NCBI GenBank assembly: GCA_029204225.1
Contig: CM055092.1
Location: 42,108,904-42,172,903, forward strand
DNA: 64,000 bases
Source: Diphasiastrum complanatum
Taxonomy: Eukaryota; Streptophyta; Lycopodiopsida; Lycopodiales; Lycopodiaceae
Direction of reading: 5' to 3'
Numbering within the stretch: position 1 is the first letter of the stretch; the number at the start of each line of letters is the position of its first letter. Below are positions 21,033 to 33,281 of this stretch, in pieces. The position numbers were made by a program, and so were the translations under genes. The notes beneath the pieces were generated by a model. The model was not told the DNA's origin. It searched no databases and worked only from the letters and a program-made list of their open reading frames with translations.

Positions 21033-22990
21033 ATGTCATCCATGGGTGGATATTTGATGGAATCAAGCGAGAGACTCACTTCCACAAATTATTCCATTTG
21101 GAAAGAGAGAATGGAATCACTCCTAGTGATCCATGATCTATATGACATAGTTCAAGGAGTAGAGGAAGAGCCTCAAACTCCCCAAGAACAAGCCAAATAC
21201 AAGAAGAGAGCAAGATTAGCTCTACATTGCATAAAGTTAAATGTATGCAATGACCTCTTGAAAGAGGTGTCTTCTTGTACCTCATCCAAAGAGGCCTGGG
21301 ATTCATTAAAGAGAATTTATGAATCCAACAATACTTCAAGAATCCTCATGCTAAGAAATCAAGTTTTCCAAAGCATGAAAGGAAGTGGAGAGAGTGGACA
21401 AGAGTATGTCCTTAGGATCAAATCTCTTAACAAGGAGTTAAGTGCAATAGGAGAGAAGATCCAAGATCAAGAACTAGTACAAATCATCTTGAATTGTCTA
21501 GGTGATGAGTTCACCAACTTAGTCCAATCATTTTCCATTCAAGACTCTCTTCCATCCATTGAAAAGTTGCACAATGTTCTTGTGGCCGAGGAGAGTAGGC
21601 TTCTACACCTCAAGACAAGAATGGATAGCATGCCACTTAATGGAGGAGAGGAGAAAGCTAACTTTACATCTAAAGGCAAGAAGAAGCAAAATCCATTCAA
21701 AAAAAATCAAGGCAAGGAGGCCGAGATGAAGAATGGAGGATCTACCTCCAAAGGCAAAGTGAAGAACAAGGCAAAAGTAAAGTGTTTCTTTTGTGGAAAG
21801 AAAGGACACTTTGCCTCAGAATGCTACTTGAAGAAGAATCAACAAGCCAAAGGAGATCAAGGAAACATTGCTCAAGAGGAAGAAGAAGAGGATGGATTCA
21901 ACACATCCTTAATGGTTGCATCTACACCAACTTCAAGTCAAGACACATGGTGGATAGATAGTGGGGCTAGTTCCCACATGTCCTTTAACAAGCATTATTT
22001 TTCTACTCTTCTTTCTTGTAATGACTCTAAGAAGTCAATATACACTGCTAGTGATCAAGCATGCAAGATAGATGGCATAGGATCTATACCTCTTTGCTTA
22101 GGCACATCTAAAAGGATAGATCTAGATAATGTTTTGTATGTTCCTACCATTTCAAGAAACTTGCTTAGTGTAGGACAATTAATGGACAATGGACTAGATG
22201 TACATTTCAAGAATGGAGTTTGTTCCATCTTGAAAAATGATAAGTGCATAGCTAGTGGCATTAAGCAAGGTAGACTTTTCAAGTTGGATGCTAATGTTGC
22301 AAGTGAAAGTGTGAACTTTGCTAGAGAGGAGCTAACTCAAGTGGAGCTTTGGCATAAGAGATTAGGCCATCCTAATCTTCAATCTATGGAGTCAATGGCA
22401 AGCAAGGAACTAGCTCTCAGCCTACCGAGAGCTTTCAAGAAGTATGGAAAGATATGTGAGGCATGTGGCCTTGCAAAGTCACACAAGTCTTCTTACAAGA
22501 GATCTTCATCAAGATCTCTCTCTCCCTTGGATCTCATACATTCTGATGTACATAGTTTTTCACATACAAGTAATGGAGGTGCCTTGATGTATGTAACTTT
22601 TATAGATGATTGTACTAGATTCACATGGATTGAGTTACTATCAAAGAAAAGTCTTGTTTATGAAGCTTTCATTAAGTTCAAGTCTCTAGTAGAGAAACAA
22701 CTTAGTACTTCTATCAAAGCACTAAGATGTGATAATGGAGGAGAGTACACCTCCAATAAAATGAAAGACTTTTGTGAGATCAATGGTATTAAGTTACATT
22801 ACACTTGTTCCTACACCCCTCAACAAAATGGGGTGGCCGAGAGGAATCTTGACAAACCCGAGGAGGATCATGACAAACCCGAGGATGGAGATTTGGATCC
22901 GAGTCAAAAGGGGCCGAGAAGATCATCAAGGAGCAAGGCCGAGCCCTCAAGGCTTACCTATGTGGACAAGGGAAAGCAAAAGGAAGGCTC
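21033..22990 (+). pseudogene. Copia C1 gag-pol, 5' part with integrase deletion
   Basis: Open from MSSMGGYLMESSERL: Gag (UBN2, residues about 1-200), zinc knuckle CFFCGKKGHFASEC (near 250), protease DSGASSHM (near 310), pre-integrase WHKRLGHPN, integrase LIHSDVHSF, FIDDCTRF, QNGVAER. At about 22844 the integrase C-half is missing and the frame passes directly into the acidic linker (NLDKPEEDHDKPED, then RRSSRSKAEPSRL). The deletion keeps frame. The frame enters the A2 LTR at 22991 and stops at 23012. Without A2 it would continue in frame into 32580 on the minus strand. Lacking integrase C-terminal sequence, C1 could only have moved with help. Confidence 0.9.
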
Positions 22991-23672
22991 TGTTAAAAAT
23001 TCACAATTCTAGCTTGACTAGTTTTGGTCATATGACTTGTAAATAGTTAGATGGTCATGATGTGGCTTGTCACACGTGCCAAATAGCATAGGATTCCATT
23101 CATAAGGATGTTCTCAAGTATACCTAAGTGTTAGAACCTTTGGAATGAGTCCAAATTATGCTTAGATACAAGGGAGAAAAAATAGGAGCTATTTTTGGTA
23201 ATTTTTGCATTGTTGAGGGATCTCCAAGATTCCAACCCTAACTTGGTAGGGATGAAAGATCCACCAAAATTAGCACTAGGGATAGGTTTAGGGCTACTCA
23301 TACCTGCCCAAAACCGTGATGGATCATGTATATATAGGTGATGATATCTCACCAAAATCAATCAAGCAATTTCATGATTTTTCTCTCATAATGGTGCAAT
23401 TGCTCTCTATGTTCATAATTGTTTGAGTACTTGTGATTACTAATGATTATAGGATTGAATGTAGGTCTGGTGTACAGTACTCAGACTGTGGGAGGCCGTA
23501 CTTTCACACGTGTGAAGCCTTCTTCAAGGATTTGGGCCATTTAGTGAGGTTCAAGCATAGATTTTTGATGGATTTTGATGGTTCAACTTGTGCTAATCTT
23601 ATGAAATCATAATCTATTGTTTCCCTCATCATTTCAAGTGTTTTAGGATCCTTATTTGCTGTAATTATTACA
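22991..23672 (+). repeat. 5' LTR of Copia A2
   Basis: 682 bp, TGTTAAAAATTC...TATTACA, same length as the A1 5' LTR. Contains TTCACACGTGTGAA at 23503-23516 and a TATATATAGG box near 23330-23340. Confidence 0.93.
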
Positions 23673-23685
23673 TGGTATCAGAGCC
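23673..23685 (+). other. Primer-binding site of A2
   Basis: TGGTATCAGAGCC after the 5' LTR. The leader 23686-24483 matches that of A1. Confidence 0.93.
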
Positions 23686-24483
23686 TAAAGGCTGAAATGA
23701 GCTAAATCCTTGGTTTGCATTCAATTTGATCACAATTTTTGATCTAAATCTTGTGTAGATTGGATCTTAGCATCTACTATTGATTCTAGAACTCAAAGTG
23801 AGTCAAATACATTGGAGATTGGTGTTGTGTGACTTCATTTGCAGGTGTTTAGGTGTCTAAAACCAGAGGCAAAGTTGAATTCAATTCACATTACCAAGAT
23901 AGCAAGTTTTGGTTGCTCCAAGCATTGATTTCTAAGCGAGTTTTGGAGGTGATTTCATAGAGGAGGCTTTCTAGCATTCAAGGAGAGGGAAGATCAGAGT
24001 TTTGGGGACTCTTCAAGGCTTTTCTAAGGTGTAGTAGACACCTCCTAAAGTGATTTAGGTTCAGTCCAACCATTGCTTGACTTATGCACCAAATTAGATC
24101 AATTTTTCATCAATTTTGATCATTTTTTGCTTGTGATTGGATAGTAGATTGTGTTGCATCCTCATTAAGTTCCATTTAGATCTTTTACAAGTGATTTTGG
24201 AAGTATATTAGGTTGCTGAAATTCACTCTTGATCAGATCATTTGGAAGCTTTAATGTTCTTTATAGAAAGAGGGGCGATTCTACTAGTATTGTCTACTTC
24301 AATCAAGCAAGTGCATTGTTTCTAGTATTCTATGATTTGATTTTGTTAGAGATCATTATTAGATCTTTATAGGAATTCTATTACTGATCTTTTCAGGTCC
24401 CTAATAAGTGGGATAAGGTAGACCTTCAATCAAATCAATAGAAGTAACCTTCATTTGTGTCAAGTCCTTGATTAGGAGACTAG

Positions 24484-26831
24484 ATGGCATCTATAAATGC
24501 ATATCTTTTGGATACTAATGAAAGGCTCAACAAAACTAACTATTCCGTATGGAAAGTTAGAATGGAATCTATCATGATCATGCAAGATCTGATGGAAATT
24601 GTAAATGGTAAGGAGGGTGAACCTATTCATCCTCAAGAAAAAGCCAAATACATCAAGAGGTGCAATGTTGCACTACATTGCATAAAAATGAATGTTGCAA
24701 ATGAACTCTTAAGAGAGGTAGGAGATTGCACTTCAGCTCAAGATGCTTGGGAGACTTTGCAAAAGGTCTATGAATCCAAGAACCAAACTAGAATGTTAGC
24801 TTTGAAGAATCAAATCTATAGAAGCTATCAAAAGAAAGGAGAGAGTGCACATACTTTTGTCCTAAGAGTAAAGGAATTGAACAAAGAGCTAGCCTTTATA
24901 GGTGACCCTATCAAGGATGAAGAGCTTGTTCAACTCATATTGAATGGACTAAGCTTTGAATTTGACAATTTGGTTCAGGGATATGCAATTATGGGTAAGC
25001 TACCCATACTTGAAGAACTCCAAGGCACGCTCATGGCCGAGGAATCAAGAAGGACAAATCAAAGGTATCTCCATCAACCACCAAAGTCAAGAAGGACAAA
25101 TCAAAGGTGAAGTGCTACTATTGTAGCAAGATGGGGCATTATGCCTCGGAATGCTTCAAGACGAAGCAAGATCAAAGCCAAGCCAACATGAGCAAAGAGG
25201 AGGAGGAGGAGAGTTCACATGAGGACTCTCTCATGATGTCCATATTTTCTTCAACAAGCTTCAAAGGAGAAGATCCTTGGTGGATTGACTCGGGTGCTAG
25301 TTCACACATGACTAGTAAAAGGGAGTTTTTCTCTTCTCTCTTATCTTATGATGGACCTATAAAGTCTATCTATACAGCAAATGATGAAGCTTGTAAGATT
25401 GAAGGAGTTGGTAGCATTCCCCTTTGCTTAGGATCTTCCAAAAAGATCAACATAGAAGGTGTTTTGTACATTCCTACAATAACAAAGAATCTACTAAGTG
25501 TTGGCCAAATGGTAGACAATGGTTTCAATGTTGACTTTTCTTCAAATGAATGTTTCATCAAGAAGAAGGGTAAGATAGTGGCTAAGGGCACTAGACTTGG
25601 CAAACTTTATAAGCTGGATGCATTTGTGGATACTAATGTTGTCATGTTGGCCGAGAAGAGCAAGATATCTACCTTTACTTTATGGCACAAAAGACTTGGA
25701 CATGTCAACTCGGGTTCCATGGAGGCTATGATCAAGGAGGAGTATGCTTTAGGCCTACCAAGGTCTATTGGGAAGGAAGACAAGGTTTGTGAAGCTTGTG
25801 CCTTATCCAAAGCACATAAGAAGGTGTTTCCTAACTCCATCACAAAGTCATCTCATCCTCTTGAACTCATACACTCGGATGTGCACATTGCTTGCACCAA
25901 ATCTAATGGAGGTTCATCCATGTTTTTAACCTTCATTGATGACTACTCAAGATATTGTTGGGTGTTCTTACTTCCTTCAAGTCTCAAGTATTTGATACTT
26001 TTGTAAAGTTCAAGTTGTTTGTGGAAAAGCATCATAATCATAGCATCAAGATTCTTAGAAGTGACAATGGTGGAGAATTCATCTCCAATGAGTTCAAGGC
26101 CTTTTGTGAGGAGGAAGGGATCAAGAAAGAGACTTCTTGTCCTTACACTCCTCAACAAAATGGAGTTGCTGAAAGAAGGAATAGAACATTATGTGAATGT
26201 TCTAAGGCTTTAAGATTAGTTGCTTGTTTGCCCAAATCCTTTTGGGGTGAGTCTCTTGTATGTGCAAACTACTTGATGAATAGGGTGTCTTGCAAAGCAA
26301 TTGAAGGCAAAACTCCTTATGAGATGTTGTATGGAAAGAAACCCAATCTTAATCACTTGAAAGTTTTTGGGTGTATATGTTATGTGCATGTGCCATTGGA
26401 AACAAGAACCAAGGAGGATCCATCTTCCACAAGAGGGATCATGCTTGGATATGCAAGCTCAAGCAAGGGCTACAAAGTCTATCTCCCATCCTTGAACAAA
26501 TTTGTTGTTTCAAGGGATGTCATCTTTGATGAACATCATATGCATATGCTTGAAGAAGGCTCAAGTGCTCCAACAATCAAGAAGAAGATGGCCGAGGAGC
26601 AAGATCTTGGTTTTGAGGAGGAGCTCATGGAGGAGCAAGCACCAAACCCACCTATCACACCAAGTAGATCTTCAAGGGCAAAAGTGGAGCCATCAAGGCT
26701 CACATATCAAGGAAAAGGACAGCAAGTTGAGGGTATCTCATCCACTTCTTATGCTTTATCTAGTTTTGAAGAACCGTCTAATGTTGAAGATGCATTGAAC
26801 TCCAAAGAATGGTATAAAGCTATGTTGGATG
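24484..26831 (+). pseudogene. Copia A2 gag-pol, 5' part, two frameshifts
   Basis: Begins MASINAYLLDTNERLN and follows A1 closely. After EELQGTLMAEESRR (about 25050) a deletion removes the Lys/Gly-rich segment seen in A1 and leaves a doubled TCAAGAAGGACAAATCAAAG (near 25045 and 25088); the frame stops at 25110. Reading resumes in another frame at the zinc knuckle (CYYCSKMGHYASEC, about 25110), protease DSGASSHM and integrase. A one-base deletion (one T lost near 25974, after WVFLL) shifts frame again. The last open part, 25955-26830, covers the integrase core end (QNGVAERRNR) and linker (EPSRLTYQGKGQQ) to the start of RT (KEWYKAMLD). Confidence 0.9.
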
Positions 26832-27785
26832 GTTTTTGGATGCTTATGCTTTGTCCATATTCCCTTGGAAAAAAGGAAGAAGAAAGATCCTAGTGCATGC
26901 AAAGGGATCATGGTTAGATACTCATCCACCAAGAAGGCCTATAGAGTCTTTATACTCTCTACTTCTCAAGTTATTGAAAGTAGAGATGTTGTCTTTCATG
27001 AAGATCAATACTCATCTTTTGAAGAGGCCGAGATCAAGAAATCTATGGATGCATCACCAATTATTGATTTTGAAGACAATCATGATGTGATGGGGTCGAG
27101 ATTTGAAGAAGACTCTCCTCGTATTTTTCACCAAGAAGATCCATGAGAGATAGATCCGAGCCTAAGAGGCTCTCATATGTTGACAAAGGGAAACAAGTGG
27201 ATCTTGATTCCACTAATTATGTTTCTTATGTCTCTCATGAAGAGCGAAAGAATGTACAAGAGGCACTCAATACCAAGGAGTGGTATGATGTCATGAAGCA
27301 AGAGTATGATGCATTGATCACCAACAATACTTGGGAGCTTGTGGATCCTGCATCCAACAAGCATGTGATTGGTTGCAAGTGGGTATTTCGGATCAAGTTC
27401 AATCATGATGGCACCATCAACAAGCACAAAGCAAGATTATGTGCCAAAGGATTTGCTCAAATCCATGGCCTTGATTATGAGGAGACCTTTGCACCCGTTG
27501 CAAAGATGGTGACAATAAGAATTCTTATTTCTCTTACTTGTTTCTTCAAGTGGAAGGTGTTCCAATTAGATGTATCCAATGCTTTTCTAAATGGTTATCT
27601 TGAGGAGGAGATCTATATGGAACAACCTCAAGGATTCGTCAAGGATGAGTCCAAAGTGTGCTTTCTCTTCAAAAGTCTTTATGGACTCAAGCAAGCACCA
27701 AGATCATGGTATTCAAGACTTAATTCTTTTCTTATCTCACTAGGATTTACTCTTAGTGACTATGATCCTTCCATGTATCTAAAAG
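26832..27785 (+). pseudogene. Copia K pol fragment (integrase end to mid RT)
   Basis: Begins abruptly at VFGCLCFVHIPLEKRKKKD (integrase C-domain), continues VIESRDVVFHEDQ, a linker with a frameshift near 27140, then RT: EWYDVMKQEYDALI, GCKWVFRIKFNHDG, LDVSNAFLNGYLEEEIYM, YGLKQAPRSWYSRL. It ends at MYLKV before YVDD, joined to a B-type LTR at 27785. It is distinct from A2: the join at 26831 is the left breakpoint of the inversion, sharing only GGATG by chance. Confidence 0.85.
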
Positions 27786-28278
27786 TAACTGATTAGTTAA
27801 TTAGCCTTAACTAGTCTTGTGATTCTGCGTTAATCTATCTTATAAACTCCACACAGTGGAGATATAAGCTATCCAATCTGGATCATAAAGATATACAAGA
27901 GAATAGACAGATTTTCTATAAGAGATGAAAAGAGACGTAGCAAGCAGAACAGAAAAGAAAAATACTAGAGCTGTGCATGAAAGTCTGCCAACAAGCAGAA
28001 CACAATGAAAGAGCAGAGTGTCATTCCACCAACGAGCGAGAACTGACTGTCTCGCTCTAAAAATTAAACTGATAATATAGTAGCTCTATTTTTGTGGATC
28101 TCTTTGTCTTGTGTTGTTTGTCTTGATTGCTAGAATAAAATGTGTTCTGTGATGTGCAGTCACGTGTCCAGGTGCCTATGAAGCTTCCGCGCACACAAAA
28201 TCGTTTGTGAATACAAAAACGAAAACAAAAAAGAAACAGTTTCACTTTCGCGACACCAAACAGTTTTCTTCCGCGGCA
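27785..28278 (+). repeat. Partial 5' LTR of Copia B2
   Basis: Homology to B1 LTR begins within it (GTAACTGATTAGTT) and runs to the PBS; the first part of the LTR is missing. The U5 end differs from B1 by extra A/C-rich sequence (28200-28278). Confidence 0.82.
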
Positions 28279-28290
28279 TGGTATCAGAGC
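28279..28290 (+). other. Primer-binding site of B2
   Basis: TGGTATCAGAGC following the LTR end. No recognisable B-type gag follows, only a possible start near 28350. Confidence 0.85.
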
Positions 28291-29042
28291 ACACAGGTTA
28301 TCACTGTGAAGATTATTAAAATATTATCTTCCTATCTCCAGTTTGGGGCCATGTCCATCGTTATTTCCACTAAATTTCATGTTGTACATAAAAGGTATGT
28401 GAATTGAGCACATAACCTTATAGTATAGGTCGGATTGAGTTAGATAGATTCAATTTTGATGACATGCAACTGTTTAGATAGCATGCAATGTCATACTGTA
28501 TGCATGCAAGCCACATGCAAAGTGGTCACATGTCTAGGCAGTTTTATGAGTTGACATGCAATACATGCAATATTCATGCATGCAGTTACACATGTGGATC
28601 ATTGATAGGTGAATTAGTTCAGTTAAGTGGACTTTCCATGCAACTCCACTATAGGAATTCGAGTCTCTCTCATGTAGGAAAATCTTGGCATGTTTTGCAT
28701 TATTGTGAATAATGAGATTTTGTTGTTTTGGACTCATTCTCTCTCTACTCAAGTTTTCCATCATTGATTTTCTCTCTCTACTCGAGAGCGGGCTGTATTT
28801 CCCATACTGAACACTTAAAATTATTTCTGACATTCAAATTTTATAGTGAGAAGTTATATTTTTTCATCTGATGTATGCCATTGTGCACTTGTCATAGATT
28901 TTTCAAGTATATTGTTTTTCCAGATCAATCTTGTGCAATCACAACCCCTTAGTAAGATCCTGTAGGGTGTGTGGTGAACACACGTGCCAAAAACTTCACA
29001 ATCACTACTGATATTTTAGCAGTGATTCTTCATCAGTAAGTA
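28291..29042. other. Unassigned DNA with TGCATGCA-rich stretch
   Basis: 28460-28580 is rich in GCATGCAA/ATGCATGC words. No domain recognised. It may be a remnant of a Copia leader and gag. Confidence 0.3.
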
Positions 29043-29280
29043 GAATTACAGATTTAGGTCATAAGATAGAATTCGAATCTGATCAATGCAAAATTATTAA
29101 TAGGAGTAATAAGATCCTTGCACTCAACAAGAGAAAGGGTTACATATATAGATTGGCACATTGTTATTCTGATTCTAGTCAAGCCTTGAAAACCTCTGTT
29201 CTAGTCAATAAAGCATTACTAGGACATCATCGCTTAAGACACCTGAATTATGCATCTGTTTTGCATGCATCTCTGTATTG
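29043..29280 (+). pseudogene. Copia pre-integrase fragment without start codon
   Basis: An open stretch of about 79 codons: ITDLGHKIEFESDQCKII, NKRKGYIYRLAHC, then LLGHHRLRHLNYASV. This is the GAG-pre-integrase region (normally WHxRLGHxN; here GHHRLRHLN). Its family is unclear and it is not A, B or C by eye. Sequence on both sides is unrelated. Confidence 0.65.
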
Positions 29281-30511
29281 CTTTTGTAACTGATAGAAAT
29301 TGTCTGAGAATTCAATACTTTGTGTTTGGCTACGTAATCACTTAGTATCTAGCGATTTCAAAGTTAGTTGCTAAAAATTGAACGTGATTTTCATTACTAC
29401 TACTTTGTTTAATTTTTGATAGGCGTAGTCATGCATTGGAAGTAGGAAGTTTCCGCATTACATTATCTATCCTATTTCTGACACTCGATTGTCTATTGAA
29501 GAATAGTAATGGTGAATCATAATGGGTATGAGGAGTGATATTATTGATAGTGTTATTCTGAATGCAATGCTACACAGAAGATGATGATTGTTCAAGTTGG
29601 CACATAGAACTCATGCACCGCAGTGCATGCTCATCACCTTGTGAATTGCAATGATGGTTTGATTGTCGTGAATATAGGTCATCATCAATGTCACTACTAT
29701 AAAAACCACCATTAATATTAGATTGATTTGATTGGTATAGCTCATGGTTTTTATTTTGGTCAGAATAGTTTTCATCATCACTCAAATAGTCTCCATATGA
29801 GTCATGTTGCTCGTATTGATCTGAATTACTGTCATCGTGCTCCTCGTATTAATAATCACAATATGATTGGTCATCGCATTTAGATTGATTATCAAATTCC
29901 ACCTCATAATCAAAATCAGAATCCATTTTGACAAATCAAGGGAGGATATGAGTCTGAAAATTGTGAAGTTTGATTTTTGCAAAGAGATAAGCTCTTGACA
30001 GTTTCTCCACCCACTTAAAACTCAGAGTTCTACGATGAGTGAAATTGAGAATGACAGAAAGTTGTGGTTCATATACAACTGAGCACTTTTGCTTTTTACA
30101 ACGTTCAATTCCGAATTCAGACGAAGATGATATGAGGATAAAAAATACACAAATAAACTATAAGGAAGTTTGACTGAGGATAAAAAAAGGTTTTGAAATT
30201 TTTTTGAAAGAAATAATTACAAATTTCAATAACTTAGCAGTGTCAAGCTCATCGTTCTAATCACTTTTTGTTCTTACACCACTAGAATCTGAGCTCAAAC
30301 AAACAAGTTATGGAAGTAATATCAAGTTGAGTTTTGTGCACTTGATATCGGACTCAAGCGCACACAAAGTACTAGGACAAGAGCAGAGCAGAAAAAACGT
30401 GCTCGAAATTGATATTGGAGGGAAAAAAAAAAATTTCTTGGGTATCGGTTTCAAGCGCAAATAGGATAGCCGCACTTTTTGAATAATCCACCTGCGCTTA
30501 AAAGCGATATT
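29281..30511. other. Unassigned DNA with Asp/Asn/Ser-rich ORFs
   Basis: Two short minus-strand frames (29785-29570 and an offset frame to 29982) encode Asp/Asn/Gln/Ser-rich sequence (SDDENYSDQNKNHELYQ). No family is recognised. Composition suggests a low-complexity linker of an old element, or chance. Confidence 0.3.
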
Positions 30512-31448
<937 letters not shown>

Positions 31449-32585
31449 TACAAAATCTGAATCCGAGTAGGCTCTCAAGTGCAAGTTAGATCCTTCATAA
31501 AGTATGCCAAAAAATCTAGTACTAGAAACATATCTAAGTACTCTCTTGGCACTTTTCCAATGATGAACCAAAGGAGCTTGCATACTTTGTCTCAACTTGC
31601 TTACACAAAAACTTAAGTCAGGTCTAGTGATGGTTAAATAGATTAGAGAGCCTATAAGCTTTCTAAAGAGGGTGATGTCCTTAAAGAATGCTTCATCACC
31701 TTCATTAGTTGCTTTCACAACATGCTCCATAGGGGTGTCAATCCCCTTACAATCTTTCATACCAAATCTTTCAAGAATGGAAGTAGCATACTTAGATTGA
31801 CTTATGAAAGTACAATTGCTACTTCTAGACACTTCTATCCCAAGTATAAACTTTAGGAAGCCTAGATCTACCATCTTGAACTCACTAGATAAGTCAACTT
31901 TTACTTTGCCTATGCCATCATCATCATTTCCTGTCATAATGATGTCATCAACATAAAGAACCAAAATGATGATCTTTCCTTCATTACATTTGAAATATAA
32001 AGAAGGTTCATAAGCACTTAGTACAAAGCCACGGGAATAGAGAAAATCATGCAACCTAGAGTACCAAGCTCTAGGTGCTTGCTTCAAGCCATATAGGCTC
32101 TTCCTTAAGTAGCACACCTTTTGCTCCTCACCAACCTTGATGAAGCCCTCGGGTTGCATCATGTAGATTTCCTCTTCTAAGAAGCCATTCAAGAAGGCAT
32201 TTGTCACATCCATTTGGTAGAGATCCCATTTGAACAAAGTAACAATGCAAATGACTAATCTAATAGTTACAAGCTTAGCTACAGGTGCAAATGTTTCTTC
32301 ATAATCCAATCCTTTTATTTGAAGAAATCCCTTATCAACAAGCCTAGCTTTGTACTTACTAATAGATCCATCTTGATTGTACTTAATTCTATAGATCCAC
32401 TGACATGCAAGTGGTTTCTTTCCTCTTGGAAGATTAACAAGATTCCAAGTATGATTCTCTTCTAATGCATCATACTCTACTTGCATTGCATCTCTCCAAA
32501 CTTTAGATTTATATGCTTCTTCAAAAGATGATGGTTCTTCAAGCAATGTAGCTAAAAAAGAGTAAGAGGTAGAAGATGTAGAGCC
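31449..32585 (-). pseudogene. Copia C1 3' portion: RT and partial RNase H (inverted)
   Basis: Begins on the minus strand at GGCTC (TSD copy), continues the C1 linker (LLEEPSSFEEAYKSKVW), then a complete RT: CQWIYRIKYNQDG, MDVTNAFLNGFLEEEIYM, YGLKQAPRAWYSRL, catalytic LYVDDIIMTG, then the connection (GIDTPMEHV, LTITRPDLSF) and RNase H start (LRAYSDSDF). Homology is lost after SDSDF near 31449, so RNase H and 3' LTR are gone. Frame is open throughout (ORF start at 32546). It is the direct continuation of the frame at 21033-22990. Confidence 0.9.
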
Positions 32586-33267
32586 TGTAAAAATTACAGC
32601 AAATAAGGATCCTAAAACACTTGAAATGATGAGGGAAACAATAGATTATGATTTCATAAGATTAGCACAAGTTGAACCATCAAAATCCATCAAAAATCTA
32701 TGCTTGAACCTCACTAAATGGCCCAAATCCTTGAAGAAGACTTCACACATGTGAAAGTACGGCCTCCCACAGTCTGAGTACTGTACACCAGACCTACATT
32801 CAATCCTATAATCATTAGTAATCACAAGTACTCAAACAATTATGAACATAGAGAGCAATTGCACCATTATGAGAGAAAAAACATGAAATTGCTTGATTGA
32901 TTTTGGTGAGATATCATCACCTATATATACATGATCCATCATGGTTTTGGGCAGGTATGAGTAGCCCTAAACCTATCCCTAATGCTAATTTTGGTGGATC
33001 TTTCATCCCTACCAAGTTAGGGTTGGAATCTTGGAGATCCCTCAACAATGCAAAAATTATCAAAAATAGCTCCTATTTTTTCTCCCTTGTATCTAAGCAT
33101 AATTTGGACTCATTCCAAAGGTTCTAACACTTAGGTCTACTTGAGAACATCCTTATGAATGGAATCCTATGCTATTTGGCACGTGTGACAAGCCACATCA
33201 TGACCATCTAACTATTTACAAGTCATATGACCAAAACTAGTCAAGCTAGAATTGTGAATTTTTAACA
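32586..33267 (-). repeat. 3' LTR of Copia A2 (inverted)
   Basis: 682 bp, matching 22991-23672 in reverse. The palindrome is TTCACACATGTGAA here (32742-32755), a CG to CA change that keeps symmetry around CACATGTG. Confidence 0.93.
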
Positions 33268-33281
33268 CTCCTCCTCACTAT

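Larger units (their letters stand above)
19578..22990 (+). mobile_element. Copia retrotransposon C1, 5' portion
   Basis: 5' LTR, PBS, leader and gag-pol up to a position in the INT-RT linker where A2 is inserted. Its continuation is at 32585-31449 on the minus strand, moved by an inversion. The left flank is CCAAC; a matching TSD cannot be tested because the 3' end of C1 is gone. Confidence 0.9.
22991..26831 (+). mobile_element. Copia A2, 5' half (split by inversion)
   Basis: Same family as A1, inserted in the C1 linker. 5' LTR, PBS, leader, gag to start of RT. It stops at TTGGATG (26831). The matching 3' half (34763-32586, minus strand) begins TATGATGCC; relative to A1 only AG is lost between them. 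The outer flanks are GGCTC at 22986-22990 and GGCTC (minus strand, 32585-32581), an exact 5-bp TSD. Confidence 0.92.

Noticed and set aside
28440-28600. TGCATGCA-rich stretch as a possible regulatory (RY-type) cluster
   Set aside because: The words are irregularly spaced and lie in what seems to be old transposon debris; no gene is near.
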